Notes: generated by a model not told the origin, from the letters alone. Shown: positions 12,112 to 22,235, numbered from the stretch's first letter. The stretch: DNA of 64,000 nucleotides from Bacteroidota bacterium (GCA_018828585.1 JAHJVW010000128.1:27187-91186); one strand, 5' to 3'. Numbers and translations: made by a program.

Positions 12112-13107
12112 ATGAAACTTATAAAATCAATTGCCTCATTAATTTTAATAGCTGGAACAACCTGCTCTTTAAAAGCACAAACCTATAAAGCCGATGAACC
12201 TTTTGCACACACTTTTTCTATTGTAGCTCGTGATCCTGTAACTGGTGAAATGGCTGTTGGCGTTCAAAGTCATTGGTTTTCGGTAGGTACCTCAGTTTCT
12301 TGGGCCGAGGCTGGTGTTGGGGCCGTAGCGACTCAATCCTTCACCAATAAATCTTTTGGAATACGTGGTTTAGCTTTATTAAAATCAGGAAAAACCGCAC
12401 AAGAAGCTTTAGATATTTTATTGAGTGATGATCCCGGTAGAGAAGTTCGTCAAGTGGCAATTGTTGACAATAAAGGAAATGTAGCTGTACATACCGGAAG
12501 CGGTTGCGTTCAGTACGCCGGACACATCAAAGGGGATCAATATTCAGTTCAATCCAATATGATGCTAACTGATAAAGTTCCAGCAGCGATGTCTAAAGCT
12601 TTTGAGGCTTCAAAAGGAAAGCCCTTGGCTCAGCGAGTAATGACCGCTTTAAAGGCAGGGCAAGCAGCGGGTGGAGATATTCGTGGTAAGCAAAGTGCAG
12701 CAATGTTGGTTGTTCCGGCAGTGTCGAAAAACGAGCCTTGGAACGAGCGGACAGTTGATTTACGTGTGGACGATTCTACCGCTCCGCTCCCAGAATTAGA
12801 AAGATTACTGAAAGTTCATGAAGCCTATCAGTTTATGAACGAAGGAGATTTAGCGGTAGAGCATAACGACATGAATAAGGCGATGCAATTATATGGATCA
12901 GCCATGAAGATGTTTCCAAATAATTTAGAAATGCAATATTGGACAGCCGTAACACTTGCGAACGATAAGCAAGTTGCTAAAGCTTTACCTATGTTCAAAA
13001 AAGTTTTTGCTCAAAATAGTAATTGGAAAGAGATGACCAAAAGACTTCCTAAAGTGAATCTCCTAACAGTTTCTAATTCAGAATTAAAACTAATATTAGC
13101 TCAATAG
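12112..13107 (+). CDS. DUF1028 domain-containing secreted protein
   Basis: Start at MKLIKSIASLILIAGTTCS (signal peptide); HTFSIVARDPVTGEMAVGVQSHWFSVG typical of DUF1028. Confidence 0.85.
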   Translation: MKLIKSIASLILIAGTTCSLKAQTYKADEPFAHTFSIVARDPVTGEMAVGVQSHWFSVGTSVSWAEAGVGAVATQSFTNKSFGIRGLALLKSGKTAQEALDILLSDDPGREVRQVAIVDNKGNVAVHTGSGCVQYAGHIKGDQYSVQSNMMLTDKVPAAMSKAFEASKGKPLAQRVMTALKAGQAAGGDIRGKQSAAMLVVPAVSKNEPWNERTVDLRVDDSTAPLPELERLLKVHEAYQFMNEGDLAVEHNDMNKAMQLYGSAMKMFPNNLEMQYWTAVTLANDKQVAKALPMFKKVFAQNSNWKEMTKRLPKVNLLTVSNSELKLILAQ

Positions 13108-13124
13108 AACTGGGTTGTTTAAAG

Positions 13125-13152
13125 GCCTTATCATTTTGGTAAGGCTTTTTTT
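13125..13152 (+). terminator. Rho-independent terminator
   Basis: GCCTTA-TCATTTTGG-TAAGGC followed by T7. Confidence 0.75.
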
Positions 13153-13225
13153 GCTTTCCTACTCATTACAAAACAACGAGGTTATCAATTTGTAATTATC
13201 ATATAAATCATCAATTAAAAATATC

Positions 13226-14245
13226 ATGAAATATAATATTTTAGGAAATACAGGTTTAAAAGTATCTGAATTGTGCTTAGGCACCATGACTTTTGGAGGC
13301 GGTGATGGAATGTGGAAAGCGATCGGTCAACTACCACAAAAAGAAGTAAACGAAATTGTAAAACTTTCTACAGATGGCGGAATTAATTTTATTGATACCG
13401 CAAACGTTTACAGTGAAGGAATTAGTGAGCAAATGACAGGAAAAGCCATCAAAGACTTGGGTTTGAATCGACACGATTTAGTAATTGCTACCAAAGTGCG
13501 AGGAAAAATGAATGAAGGTCCAAACGGAAGTGGATTAACCAAAAAGCATATCCTTCAACAAGCAGATGAAAGTTTAAAGCGTTTGGGTATGGATTATATC
13601 GATCTATATCAAATACATGGTTTTGATCCAATTACACCATTTGAGGAAACTTTAGCAGCTTTAGATAATTTAGTTAGCAGTGGTAAAGTAAGATATATTG
13701 GTTGTAGCAATTTGGCTGCTTGGCATATCATGAAAGCTTTAAGTGTTTCAGAAAGGGAACGTTTTGTTAAATTCATTTCCTTACAAGCTTATTATACCAT
13801 TGCAGGGAGAGATTTGGAACGTGAAATAGTTCCGCTTTTATTAGATCAAAAGTTAGGTTTGATGGTTTGGAGCCCTTTGGCAGGCGGATTATTGAGCGGT
13901 AAATTTGATAGAAACTCTTCTCCTGAAGATAGTAGAAGAGTAAATTTTGATTTCCCTCCCGTAAATAAAGATAAAGCGTTTGATATTGTAGATGTGATGC
14001 GTCCGATTGCTGAAAGTAAAGGTGTTTCGGTTGCTCAAATTGCATTGGCTTGGTTGCTACATCAAAAGGTAGTGAGTTCTGTCATTATTGGTGCTAAAAA
14101 AGTGTCCCAGTTAGAAGATAATTTGAAAGCTGTTGATGTGAAATTAACAGAAGCAGAATTATTTAATTTGGATGAAGTTAGTAAATTACCAGCAGAGTAC
14201 CCAGGGTGGATGATTGAACGACAAGGTGGGGATAGAAGAGCATAA
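13226..14245 (+). CDS. Aldo/keto reductase
   Basis: LCLGTMTFGG, FIDTANVY, GCSNLAAWH, SSVIIGAKK. Confidence 0.93.
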   Translation: MKYNILGNTGLKVSELCLGTMTFGGGDGMWKAIGQLPQKEVNEIVKLSTDGGINFIDTANVYSEGISEQMTGKAIKDLGLNRHDLVIATKVRGKMNEGPNGSGLTKKHILQQADESLKRLGMDYIDLYQIHGFDPITPFEETLAALDNLVSSGKVRYIGCSNLAAWHIMKALSVSERERFVKFISLQAYYTIAGRDLEREIVPLLLDQKLGLMVWSPLAGGLLSGKFDRNSSPEDSRRVNFDFPPVNKDKAFDIVDVMRPIAESKGVSVAQIALAWLLHQKVVSSVIIGAKKVSQLEDNLKAVDVKLTEAELFNLDEVSKLPAEYPGWMIERQGGDRRA

Positions 14246-14271
14246 TTTTAGCATAAAATCTTCATGTCGGT

Positions 14272-14312
14272 GCGAAGTCGAAGCCTCTTTACATTTCGAC
14301 TCCGCTAAATGT
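14272..14312. repeat. REP-like palindromic element between convergent genes
   Basis: GCGAAGTCGAA ... TTCGACTCCGC (one mismatch) overlapping ACATTT...AAATGT. Confidence 0.55.
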
Positions 14313-14325
14313 GATCTATATTTTT

Positions 14326-15159
14326 TTATTGAAGCGCAGCTTCCCACCCAATAATAGCAGTTTTTCTTGTTGGTCCCCATAGATAACCACCAAATTCACC
14401 CGTAGATTGAATGACCCGGTGACATGGAATTAAAAATGCAACGGGGTTGCTTCCAATAGCTGTTCCAACAGCTCTGGATGCTTTTGGGTTTTCGATTTCC
14501 TGCGCTATTGTACCATATGTAGTTAAGTTTCCTATAGGTATTTTCAGAAGTGCTTCCCAAACTTTTAGTTGAAATACTGTTCCTTTCAAATGCAGCTTTA
14601 ACTGACTTTTCTCTTTCCAATCTTTAGAAAAAATGAGTAGTGCTTGTTGATGTAATTTATTTGAAAGTTGGTAAAATTCGGCATTTGGAAAATGCGATTT
14701 CAGATTTAATATTTCCTTTTCTTTGTCATCGGCGAAAGCCATAAAACAAATTCCTTTTGCTGTACATGCGATTAGAATACCCCCGAAAGGGCTTTGATAG
14801 AATTGATAATCGATATTTAAATTTTCGCCACCATTTTTAAACTCTCCAGGAGTCATCCCCTCGATACTGACAAACAAATCATGCAAACGAGAAGTACCAG
14901 ACAGCCCAGTTTGAAAAGCTACATCAAAAAGAGTGCTTTCTTTCTTTTGTAATAACTGCTTAGCATGTTTGAGACTGATGAATTGCAGAAACTTTTTAGG
15001 ACTTACACCTGCCCAATCAGTAAAAATCTTTTGAAAGTGAAATGGACTTACGTTTATCCTTTCAGCGATTTCATCTAAACTGGGTTGCTGTTTATAATTT
15101 TGCCTGATATAGTCAATGGCCTCAGCAATGCGCTGATAGTTAATTTGCTCCTGATTCAT
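14326..15159 (-). CDS. AraC-type HTH fused to methylated-DNA--protein-cysteine methyltransferase (Ada-like, without the N-terminal zinc domain)
   Basis: N-terminal AraC HTH (DEIAERINVSPFHFQKIFTDWAGVSPKKF) and C-terminal IPCHRVI methyltransferase motif. Confidence 0.92.
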   Translation of the reverse strand: MNQEQINYQRIAEAIDYIRQNYKQQPSLDEIAERINVSPFHFQKIFTDWAGVSPKKFLQFISLKHAKQLLQKKESTLFDVAFQTGLSGTSRLHDLFVSIEGMTPGEFKNGGENLNIDYQFYQSPFGGILIACTAKGICFMAFADDKEKEILNLKSHFPNAEFYQLSNKLHQQALLIFSKDWKEKSQLKLHLKGTVFQLKVWEALLKIPIGNLTTYGTIAQEIENPKASRAVGTAIGSNPVAFLIPCHRVIQSTGEFGGYLWGPTRKTAIIGWEAALQ

Positions 15160-15273
15160 TTCAAAATAAAGGTATCAGCAAATGTTCAATTTTAAAATCT
15201 GTTTCTTGCGCTTTTTATCTTAATTTTTGCCTTAATGCCGAATATTCCCATCTTTATAGCACAAGATCAAAGT

Positions 15274-16299
15274 ATGAAAATTACAGCTAAAGCTTTTGAG
15301 CTCCAATTAAAATATCCATTTACCATTGCTAAATTTTCTAGAACTTCTACTCCATTAATGTTGCTAGAGATACAACATGAGGGTTTTAAAGGTCTGGGCG
15401 AGGCATCAATGGTTCCATACATGGGTGAAAGTTTAGAAACAGCGACTGCTTTTTTAAAAAAAGTAGATTTGTCTGGATTTTCTTTTCCTTTCAATATGGA
15501 AGAAATTATTACCTATTTGGATGATTTAGCTCCAGGACAACCAGCAATTAAGGCAGCTATTGATATTGCTTTACATGATTTATCTGGAAAAATTTCTGAT
15601 CGACCTTGTTATCAAATGTTTGGGTCTTCGCCGGATTTAATGCCGCTAACAACCTTCACGATTGGTATTGATATTCCGGAAGTTATCATTAAGAAAGTAA
15701 ATGACGCTCTGGCAGATGACTTTCGATTAATTAAAATTAAATTAGGTAGAGATACCGATAAATTACTCATTGAAACCATTAGGTCTGTAACAGATTTACC
15801 TTTATATGTAGATGCCAATCAAGGCTGGACAGACAGAAATGAGGGACTAGAAATGGCGCATTGGTTAAAAGAGCAAGGAGTTTTATTGATAGAACAACCT
15901 ATGCTTAAAGATGATATTGATGGAAATGCATGGTTAACAGAAAGAAGCCCAATCCCAATTATAGGAGACGAGGCTGTACAGCGCTTGGCTGATGTTCCAA
16001 AAGCAAAAGGTGTTTACCACGGAATCAATATTAAACTCATGAAATCTGCAGGAATGTATGAGGGTTTTAAAATGATTAAAGCCGCTCGCGAAAATAATTT
16101 AAAAATATTAATAGGTTGCATGAGCGAAACAAGTATAGGGACTTTAGCTGGAGCAGCACTAGCGCCACTTTGTGATTGGGCGGACTTAGATGGTCCTTTC
16201 TTAACATCAAATAATCCTTATCAAACGCCTAAATTTAAAAAGGGAAAGTATATCTTGAATCACAAACCAGGCTTAGGAGTTGAGTTAAAATCTAGCTAA
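15274..16299 (+). CDS. Dipeptide (L-Ala-D/L-Glu) epimerase, enolase superfamily
   Basis: Start at MKITAKAFEL; IKIKLGRD, VDANQGW, IIGDEAV motifs. Confidence 0.88.
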   Translation: MKITAKAFELQLKYPFTIAKFSRTSTPLMLLEIQHEGFKGLGEASMVPYMGESLETATAFLKKVDLSGFSFPFNMEEIITYLDDLAPGQPAIKAAIDIALHDLSGKISDRPCYQMFGSSPDLMPLTTFTIGIDIPEVIIKKVNDALADDFRLIKIKLGRDTDKLLIETIRSVTDLPLYVDANQGWTDRNEGLEMAHWLKEQGVLLIEQPMLKDDIDGNAWLTERSPIPIIGDEAVQRLADVPKAKGVYHGINIKLMKSAGMYEGFKMIKAARENNLKILIGCMSETSIGTLAGAALAPLCDWADLDGPFLTSNNPYQTPKFKKGKYILNHKPGLGVELKSS

Positions 16300-16370
16300 A
16301 AATTCACATAAACTTAACTGTTATATTGCTTTTAGATTAACTAAAACGTCCTTTTCATTATTATAAATGA

Positions 16371-16378
16371 TAACTTTG
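16371..16378 (+). promoter_or_regulatory. -7-like element TAACTTTG upstream of gltX
   Basis: Matches TAnnTTTG. Confidence 0.4.
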
Positions 16379-16434
16379 TGTGATATCAAGAAATTGCATG
16401 GTTTTTGTAATTCCTTACAAAAATAATTTATCAA

Positions 16435-17958
16435 ATGGAAAGTACAGTAAGAGTAAGATTTGCCCCCAGCCCTACTGGAGGTCTTCATATAGGTGGCGTA
16501 AGGACTATTTTGTTCAATTACCTTTTCGCTAAGCAAAATAATGGAAAGTTTATTCTAAGAATAGAAGATACGGACCAAACCCGTTTTGTAAAAGGCGCCG
16601 AAGATTATATTTATAGTTGTTTAGATTGGTGCGGCATAAAAGCCGATGAAAGTACGAGAGCGGGTGGTGATTATGGGCCTTATCGCCAAAGTGAAAGAAA
16701 ATCTATCTATCGTCAATATGCAGAGCAATTGGTTAAATCGGGTTATGCTTATTATGCGTTTGATACTTCGGATGAACTGGAGTGCAAAAGGCAAGTGACC
16801 GAAAATTTTAGATATGATCAAAATACACGTCAAACACTTAGAAACTCCTTAAATATTCCGCATGAAGCGGCTGAGAATTTAATTAAAGAAGGAGCTCCAC
16901 ATGTCATAAGAATCAAAATGCCAAAAGATGAGCAAATTCATTTTACAGATATGATTCGTGGTGATGTTAGCTTTAGCAGTAACGATGTTGATGATAAAGT
17001 TTTATTAAAAGCTGATGGAATGCCGACCTATCATTTAGCAGTTGTGGTTGATGATTATTTGATGAAAATCACGCATGCTTTTAGGGGCGAAGAGTGGTTG
17101 CCATCTGCTCCAATTCATATTTTATTATGGAGATATTTAGGATGGGCCGCTGATATGCCACAATGGGCTCATTTACCATTAATTTTGAAGCCAAACGGAA
17201 ATGGAAAACTGAGTAAACGCGATGGAGAAAAGTTTGGTTTCCCCGTTTATCCCATCAATTGGATTGATCCTGCAAGCAGAAAAAAAGCAGACGGATTTTT
17301 AGAGGTGGGTTTTTTGCCCGAAGGCTTTATCAATATGTTAGCCATGTTGGGCTGGAATGATGGTACCGAGCAGGAAATCTTTAGTATGGATGATTTAATT
17401 GCTAAATTCTCAATGGAAAGGATCCACAAAGGAGGAGCTAAATTCGATTACGAAAAAGCAAAATGGTATAATCAAGAGTGGATTAAAATAAGCAGTGCAA
17501 AACGACTTTTGAGCCCAGTTAAAGATGCTCTAAATAATGCTCATATTCAGGATTTCTCAGATAATCAATTGCTCAGTGTCATAGATTTGGTGAAAGAGCG
17601 ATGTGTTTTATTAACCGATTTTGTTGAACAGGGTTCTTTCTTTTTTAAAGCACCAGATAAATACGACACCAATTCTGTAAAACCAAAATGGAATGATGAT
17701 AAAGAAGAATTTTTTAAAGCTTTCGCTGATGAATTAAAATCAGGTGAATTTTTGGATAGTGCCTCGTTAGAAACTAATTTTAAAGACTTAGCCACTAAAA
17801 AAGGTCTAAAAGTAGGGGACGCAATGTTGCCCTTCAGGATCATGTTGGTTGGAGGAAAATTTGGTCCACAAGTGTTTGATATTGCTCATCAAATAGGCAA
17901 AGACGAAACGATAAACAGAATAAATCAAGCTTTAGAGGCTTTTGAAAAATATAAATAA
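16435..17958 (+). CDS. gltX: Glutamate--tRNA ligase
   Basis: RFAPSPTGGLHIGGVRT (HIGH) and KLSKRDG (KMSKS) motifs. Confidence 0.98.
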   Translation: MESTVRVRFAPSPTGGLHIGGVRTILFNYLFAKQNNGKFILRIEDTDQTRFVKGAEDYIYSCLDWCGIKADESTRAGGDYGPYRQSERKSIYRQYAEQLVKSGYAYYAFDTSDELECKRQVTENFRYDQNTRQTLRNSLNIPHEAAENLIKEGAPHVIRIKMPKDEQIHFTDMIRGDVSFSSNDVDDKVLLKADGMPTYHLAVVVDDYLMKITHAFRGEEWLPSAPIHILLWRYLGWAADMPQWAHLPLILKPNGNGKLSKRDGEKFGFPVYPINWIDPASRKKADGFLEVGFLPEGFINMLAMLGWNDGTEQEIFSMDDLIAKFSMERIHKGGAKFDYEKAKWYNQEWIKISSAKRLLSPVKDALNNAHIQDFSDNQLLSVIDLVKERCVLLTDFVEQGSFFFKAPDKYDTNSVKPKWNDDKEEFFKAFADELKSGEFLDSASLETNFKDLATKKGLKVGDAMLPFRIMLVGGKFGPQVFDIAHQIGKDETINRINQALEAFEKYK

Positions 17959-18111
17959 AGACTCTTGAAAAATGCAGCGCCTTTATTTATTCAGTATTTA
18001 AAAAATTCAGAATATACTCAATATTATATTGAATATTTAAGCGTTATCTCTCAAACTTTATTGAGGGTAAACTCAGCATTACACGGTTAAGTTATTAAAC
18101 AGCATTAAATC

Positions 18112-18534
18112 ATGGATAGGAAAGATTTTTTAACCGCAATTGGAATGGGTGCGGCATCTGTCGCGGTTTTTAATTGTATAGGTTGTGCAAAGGGCTCAAC
18201 AGGCAGTCCTTCAACTCCAGCGCCTACAAATGTAAATTTCACTTTAGATTTAACGACAGCGGCAAACGCTGCATTAACTAATAATGGTGGTTATATTTAT
18301 AATAATGGGGTTATTGTAGCCCGTACCACAACAGGCGCTTATATTGCCGTGTCACAAACTTGCCGACATGAGAGTACCTCTGTTATTTATAGAGCTAATC
18401 AAAATCAGTTTTACTGCCAAAGACATGGTGCTACTTATTCAGAAACTGGTGTTTCTGCAGGTATAATAACTAATCTACCTTTAACTAAATACAACACGCA
18501 ACTTACTGGTACAAATCTTCGTATCTTCTCTTAG
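18112..18534 (+). CDS. Rieske (2Fe-2S) domain lipoprotein
   Basis: Lipobox-like NCIGC; Rieske C-x-H...C-x2-H motifs (CRH...CQRH). Confidence 0.82.
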   Translation: MDRKDFLTAIGMGAASVAVFNCIGCAKGSTGSPSTPAPTNVNFTLDLTTAANAALTNNGGYIYNNGVIVARTTTGAYIAVSQTCRHESTSVIYRANQNQFYCQRHGATYSETGVSAGIITNLPLTKYNTQLTGTNLRIFS

Positions 18535-18552
18535 CATACTAAATTAAAAATC

Positions 18553-18981
18553 ATGAAATTATTGAGTATCTTTTTTTTATCCTTAGTGGTATCAGGAAAC
18601 ATTTGGGTTTTAGATTTTAAACAAGCAGAAACAGAAGCTAAGCAAAGTCATAAATATATCTTGATTAACTTTTCGGGGTCTGATTGGTGCGGCCCATGTA
18701 TTCGTACACACAAAGAAATTTTTGAAAAAGACGCTTTCGAGGATTATGCCAATAAAAATTTGATCTTAGTTAGAGCTGATTTTCCACGATTGAAAAAGAA
18801 TCAACTTTCGGCTGATCAGCTGAAGAAAAACAATGATTTAGCCGTTAAATACAATCCAGATGGAGACTTTCCTTTAACTGTCTTAACAGACGAAAATGGT
18901 AAAGTGATCAAAGAATGGAAAGGATTTCCTGATTGTTCTCCAGAAGAATTTGTAAAGAAAGTGGAAAATGCCATTAACTGA
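18553..18981 (+). CDS. Periplasmic thioredoxin-family protein
   Basis: Signal peptide and SGSDWCGPC active site. Confidence 0.88.
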   Translation: MKLLSIFFLSLVVSGNIWVLDFKQAETEAKQSHKYILINFSGSDWCGPCIRTHKEIFEKDAFEDYANKNLILVRADFPRLKKNQLSADQLKKNNDLAVKYNPDGDFPLTVLTDENGKVIKEWKGFPDCSPEEFVKKVENAIN

Positions 18982-19915
18982 TTCATCCAAACTTCAGGTT
19001 TTTAAGCAAGCAATGAAATTGATGGGTAATCAATTCGAGATTTCTGTGGTTGCTGAAGATGAAGCTTTCGCCGATGAAAAAATAAACGACGCTGTTGCTG
19101 AAATTAAACGAATTGAGCAATTACTCACCACTTTTAGGCATGATAGTCAAACGAATCAAATCAATGAAAACGCAGGAATTAAACCTGTCAAGATAGATTC
19201 AGAAGTTTTTCACTTAATTCAACGCTCTTTACGTATTTCAGAAATTAGTCAAGGAGCATTTGATATTACTTATGGCTCCTTAGATAAACGTTTCTGGAAT
19301 TTCGATAAAGACATGGATAGCTTACCCGATAAAGAATTAGCAAAACAATCCGTAGCGTTAATCAATTACAAAAACGTCATTTTAGATGCTGAGGGTCAGA
19401 CAGTTTTTTTAAAAGAAAAAGGAATGCGAATTGGCTTTGGTGGTATAGGCAAAGGTTACGCAGCCGATCGAGCAAAAAGACTTTTGCAAGAGGCTGGTGT
19501 AGCAAATGGTATTGTAAATGCCTCAGGAGATTTAGTAACTTGGGGATTACAGCCCAATGGTCAACCCTGGACAGTGGGCATTGCAGATCCTGAACATAAA
19601 TTAAAGTCCTTTTCTTATATGAATATCAGTAATATGGCCATTGCCACCTCTGGTAATTACGAGAAGTTTGCAGTAATTAATGGTAAAAAGTATTCCCATA
19701 CGATTGATCCTCATACTGGTTTTCCGGTAGCTGGAATTAAAAGTGTGAGCATTATCTGTCCACAAGCTGAGCTCGCAGATGCATTGGCTACTCCTGTTAC
19801 AGTGATGGGTGTTGAGGTTGGATTAAATTTAATTAATCAATTAAATAATGTTGCATGTATTATTATTGATGATGATAATAAGCTGTATACATCAAAAAAT
19901 ATAAATATTAACTAA
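18968..19915 (+). CDS. apbE: ApbE-family FAD:protein FMN transferase
   Basis: GGIGKGYAADRA, NASGDLVTWG, HTIDPHTGFP motifs; overlaps the thioredoxin gene. Confidence 0.93.
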   Translation: MPLTDSSKLQVFKQAMKLMGNQFEISVVAEDEAFADEKINDAVAEIKRIEQLLTTFRHDSQTNQINENAGIKPVKIDSEVFHLIQRSLRISEISQGAFDITYGSLDKRFWNFDKDMDSLPDKELAKQSVALINYKNVILDAEGQTVFLKEKGMRIGFGGIGKGYAADRAKRLLQEAGVANGIVNASGDLVTWGLQPNGQPWTVGIADPEHKLKSFSYMNISNMAIATSGNYEKFAVINGKKYSHTIDPHTGFPVAGIKSVSIICPQAELADALATPVTVMGVEVGLNLINQLNNVACIIIDDDNKLYTSKNININ

Positions 19916-19948
19916 ATAAAAAGCTGAATGCAAATCGTTCATATAAAA

Positions 19949-20167
19949 ATGAAAAGAATAACCCCTTATGTAATTTTGGCATTATCACTCGTTGCCTTTA
20001 GTTCTTGTAGTCATGTTAAAGCTTATGAGAAAATGAAATTAAAAGATGCTGAAATGGAGCTTGGTGCTAGAAGAGCTGAAAAGTTTGAGCAAAATTTTCA
20101 GCTTTATCGAGAGGGTTCATCTGGCGCAAATGGTGGAAAAAGTGGTGGTGGTTGTGGTTGTAACTAA
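19949..20167 (+). CDS. DUF4266-type small lipoprotein with GGGCGCN C-terminus
   Basis: Start at MKRITPYVILALSLVAFSSC (lipobox); SGGGCGCN tail; ApbE and DUF3570 neighbours. Confidence 0.8.
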   Translation: MKRITPYVILALSLVAFSSCSHVKAYEKMKLKDAEMELGARRAEKFEQNFQLYREGSSGANGGKSGGGCGCN

Positions 20168-20184
20168 ATCTTTTAATTGTTGAT

Positions 20185-21387
20185 ATGAAATACATTTCAT
20201 TAACCTTAGTTACACTCTATTTAAGTATAGCGGCAAGCTTTGCACAGACCATTAAAAGGGATACTGTGCCATATGAAAAGCAAAAATTAAAGTTTGAGCA
20301 AGCAGACTTGGTGAATAGTTACTACCATCAAGACGGTAATAATTCCGCTGTAACAGGTGGAATAGGAACAGAAAAATTAACTGATTTTTCAAATACATTC
20401 GATTTACAATTATCGCGTTACGGTAAAACAGGTTTAAAACACACTTATAATTTTGAAGTCGGTTTCGACGCTTATACTTCAGCTTCATCAGACAATATTG
20501 ATCCTAATACCCGTACTGGTCCATCCTATTCCGACGTGAGAATATATCCTTCCATTAGCTGGGATATTGCCAATGAACAAAAAGGACATAGTTTTGGATT
20601 TGATGTTTCTACGTCACATGAGTTTGATTATTCTTCTTTTGGAGGAGGCTTGCATTATTCTAAATCTTCAAAAGATAAAAACACTGATTTTGATATTAAA
20701 ATAAAGGCGTTTTTTGATACTTGGAAAGTAATTCTTCCAATAGAGCTTAGACCAGATAATTTTGGTGGTCCAGGCTACCAACAAAATGACCGGGCACCAA
20801 GAAATTCTTTTAGTGGGGCATTAAGTTTGTCACATGTTTTCACCAAGAATTTTCAAGCCCTTATAATGGTTGAACCTGCTTACCAGCAAGGATTATTGGC
20901 TACCAGATATCAAAGGGTATATTTTAACAACTTGGCATCTAGAGCTGAATATTTACCAGATAACCGACTAAAATTACCAATAGGGGCAAGATTAAATTAC
21001 TTTTTAGGAGATAATTTAGTATTCCGTTCTTTCCTTAGATATTATACGGATGATTGGGGAATTAAATCTGAAACAGCCGAGTTAGAAACGGCAATTAAAT
21101 TAAATCCTTTTGCATCAATAAGCCCATTTTACAGATATTATCAACAATCAGCAGCAGATTATTTTGCCGCCTACGCAAAACACTCTGCTAACGATAACTT
21201 TTATACAAGTGATTATGATCTATCTAAATTTCATAGCAATTATTATGGCGCTGGAATTAGATTTGCACCACCAACAGGAGTTTTGGGTATATCGAGAGTC
21301 TCTATGATTGAACTGCGATATGGACATTATACGAGGAGTAATGGTTTAAACTCCAATATAGTGAGTATTAACCTCCGATTTAAATAA
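20185..21387 (+). CDS. DUF3570 domain outer-membrane beta-barrel-like protein
   Basis: Signal peptide, alternating aromatic strands, terminal IVSINLRFK, DUF4266 neighbour. Confidence 0.8.
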   Translation: MKYISLTLVTLYLSIAASFAQTIKRDTVPYEKQKLKFEQADLVNSYYHQDGNNSAVTGGIGTEKLTDFSNTFDLQLSRYGKTGLKHTYNFEVGFDAYTSASSDNIDPNTRTGPSYSDVRIYPSISWDIANEQKGHSFGFDVSTSHEFDYSSFGGGLHYSKSSKDKNTDFDIKIKAFFDTWKVILPIELRPDNFGGPGYQQNDRAPRNSFSGALSLSHVFTKNFQALIMVEPAYQQGLLATRYQRVYFNNLASRAEYLPDNRLKLPIGARLNYFLGDNLVFRSFLRYYTDDWGIKSETAELETAIKLNPFASISPFYRYYQQSAADYFAAYAKHSANDNFYTSDYDLSKFHSNYYGAGIRFAPPTGVLGISRVSMIELRYGHYTRSNGLNSNIVSINLRFK

Positions 21388-21390
21388 AAA

Positions 21391-21416
21391 AAGCCTCGAT
21401 TAATATTCGAGGTCTT
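21391..21416. terminator. Bidirectional terminator between convergent genes
   Basis: CCTCGA-TTAATAT-TCGAGG with A-run on one side and T-rich sequence on the other. Confidence 0.75.
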
Positions 21417-21432
21417 TTCTACTTACAGCAAA

Positions 21433-22143
21433 TTATCCCATCGGAACTTCAATAATTAACACTTTAGAATCAAGCTTTGTGTTAATCTTGACTTCAGTAA
21501 TCTCATAAATACCAATCGCATCTCTATTTTTTAATTCCTTTTGGCCAGTTTCTATACCTCCTTCTAAAAGGAAAATATATACTCCATTATTCTTATCCTT
21601 TAGTTGATAGGTAAATTCTTTTTCTGCATCTAAATTTCCTAAAGAAAAATAAGCATCTTGGTTAATCCAAATGCTTTTAGCATCTTTTTCTGGTGAAACT
21701 ACAGTTAAAAAGTTGTTTTTCTTTTCATCCTCTGTGAAAGATTTTTGCTCATATCTTGGAGCAATGTTAACTTCCTTAGGGAAAACCCAAATTTGCAAGA
21801 ATTTTACAGCATCTTCTTTCGAAGCATTATATTCAGAATGAGAAATACCAGTTCCTGCAGACATGATTTGCACATCTCCTTGCTTGATGATCGCTTCTCT
21901 TCCTGTACTGTCATTATGTATTAAAGCTCCTGATAATGGAATGCTAACGATCTCCATGTTATCATGAGGATGTGTTCCGAAACCCATTCCTTTCTCAACA
22001 TGATCATCATTTAAAACTCTTAACAAACCAAAATTCATCTTTTCTGCGTTGTGAAACTTGCCAAAACTAAATGAGTGGTAACTGTTTAGCCAACCGAAAC
22101 TATTGAAGCCTCTGCCGCCTGCTGGGTGAAATACTGTTTTCAT
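21433..22143 (-). CDS. Pirin family protein
   Basis: FNSFGWLNSYHSFSFG, GFGTHPHDNMEIVSIPLSG. Confidence 0.93.
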   Translation of the reverse strand: MKTVFHPAGGRGFNSFGWLNSYHSFSFGKFHNAEKMNFGLLRVLNDDHVEKGMGFGTHPHDNMEIVSIPLSGALIHNDSTGREAIIKQGDVQIMSAGTGISHSEYNASKEDAVKFLQIWVFPKEVNIAPRYEQKSFTEDEKKNNFLTVVSPEKDAKSIWINQDAYFSLGNLDAEKEFTYQLKDKNNGVYIFLLEGGIETGQKELKNRDAIGIYEITEVKINTKLDSKVLIIEVPMG

Positions 22144-22235
22144 AATTTCTAATTTATAATCAATTATACGTGTTTAAACATACAATTTTTATACCAAAAC
22201 AATAATAATTAAGTTTACATCATAAATAACTGTAA

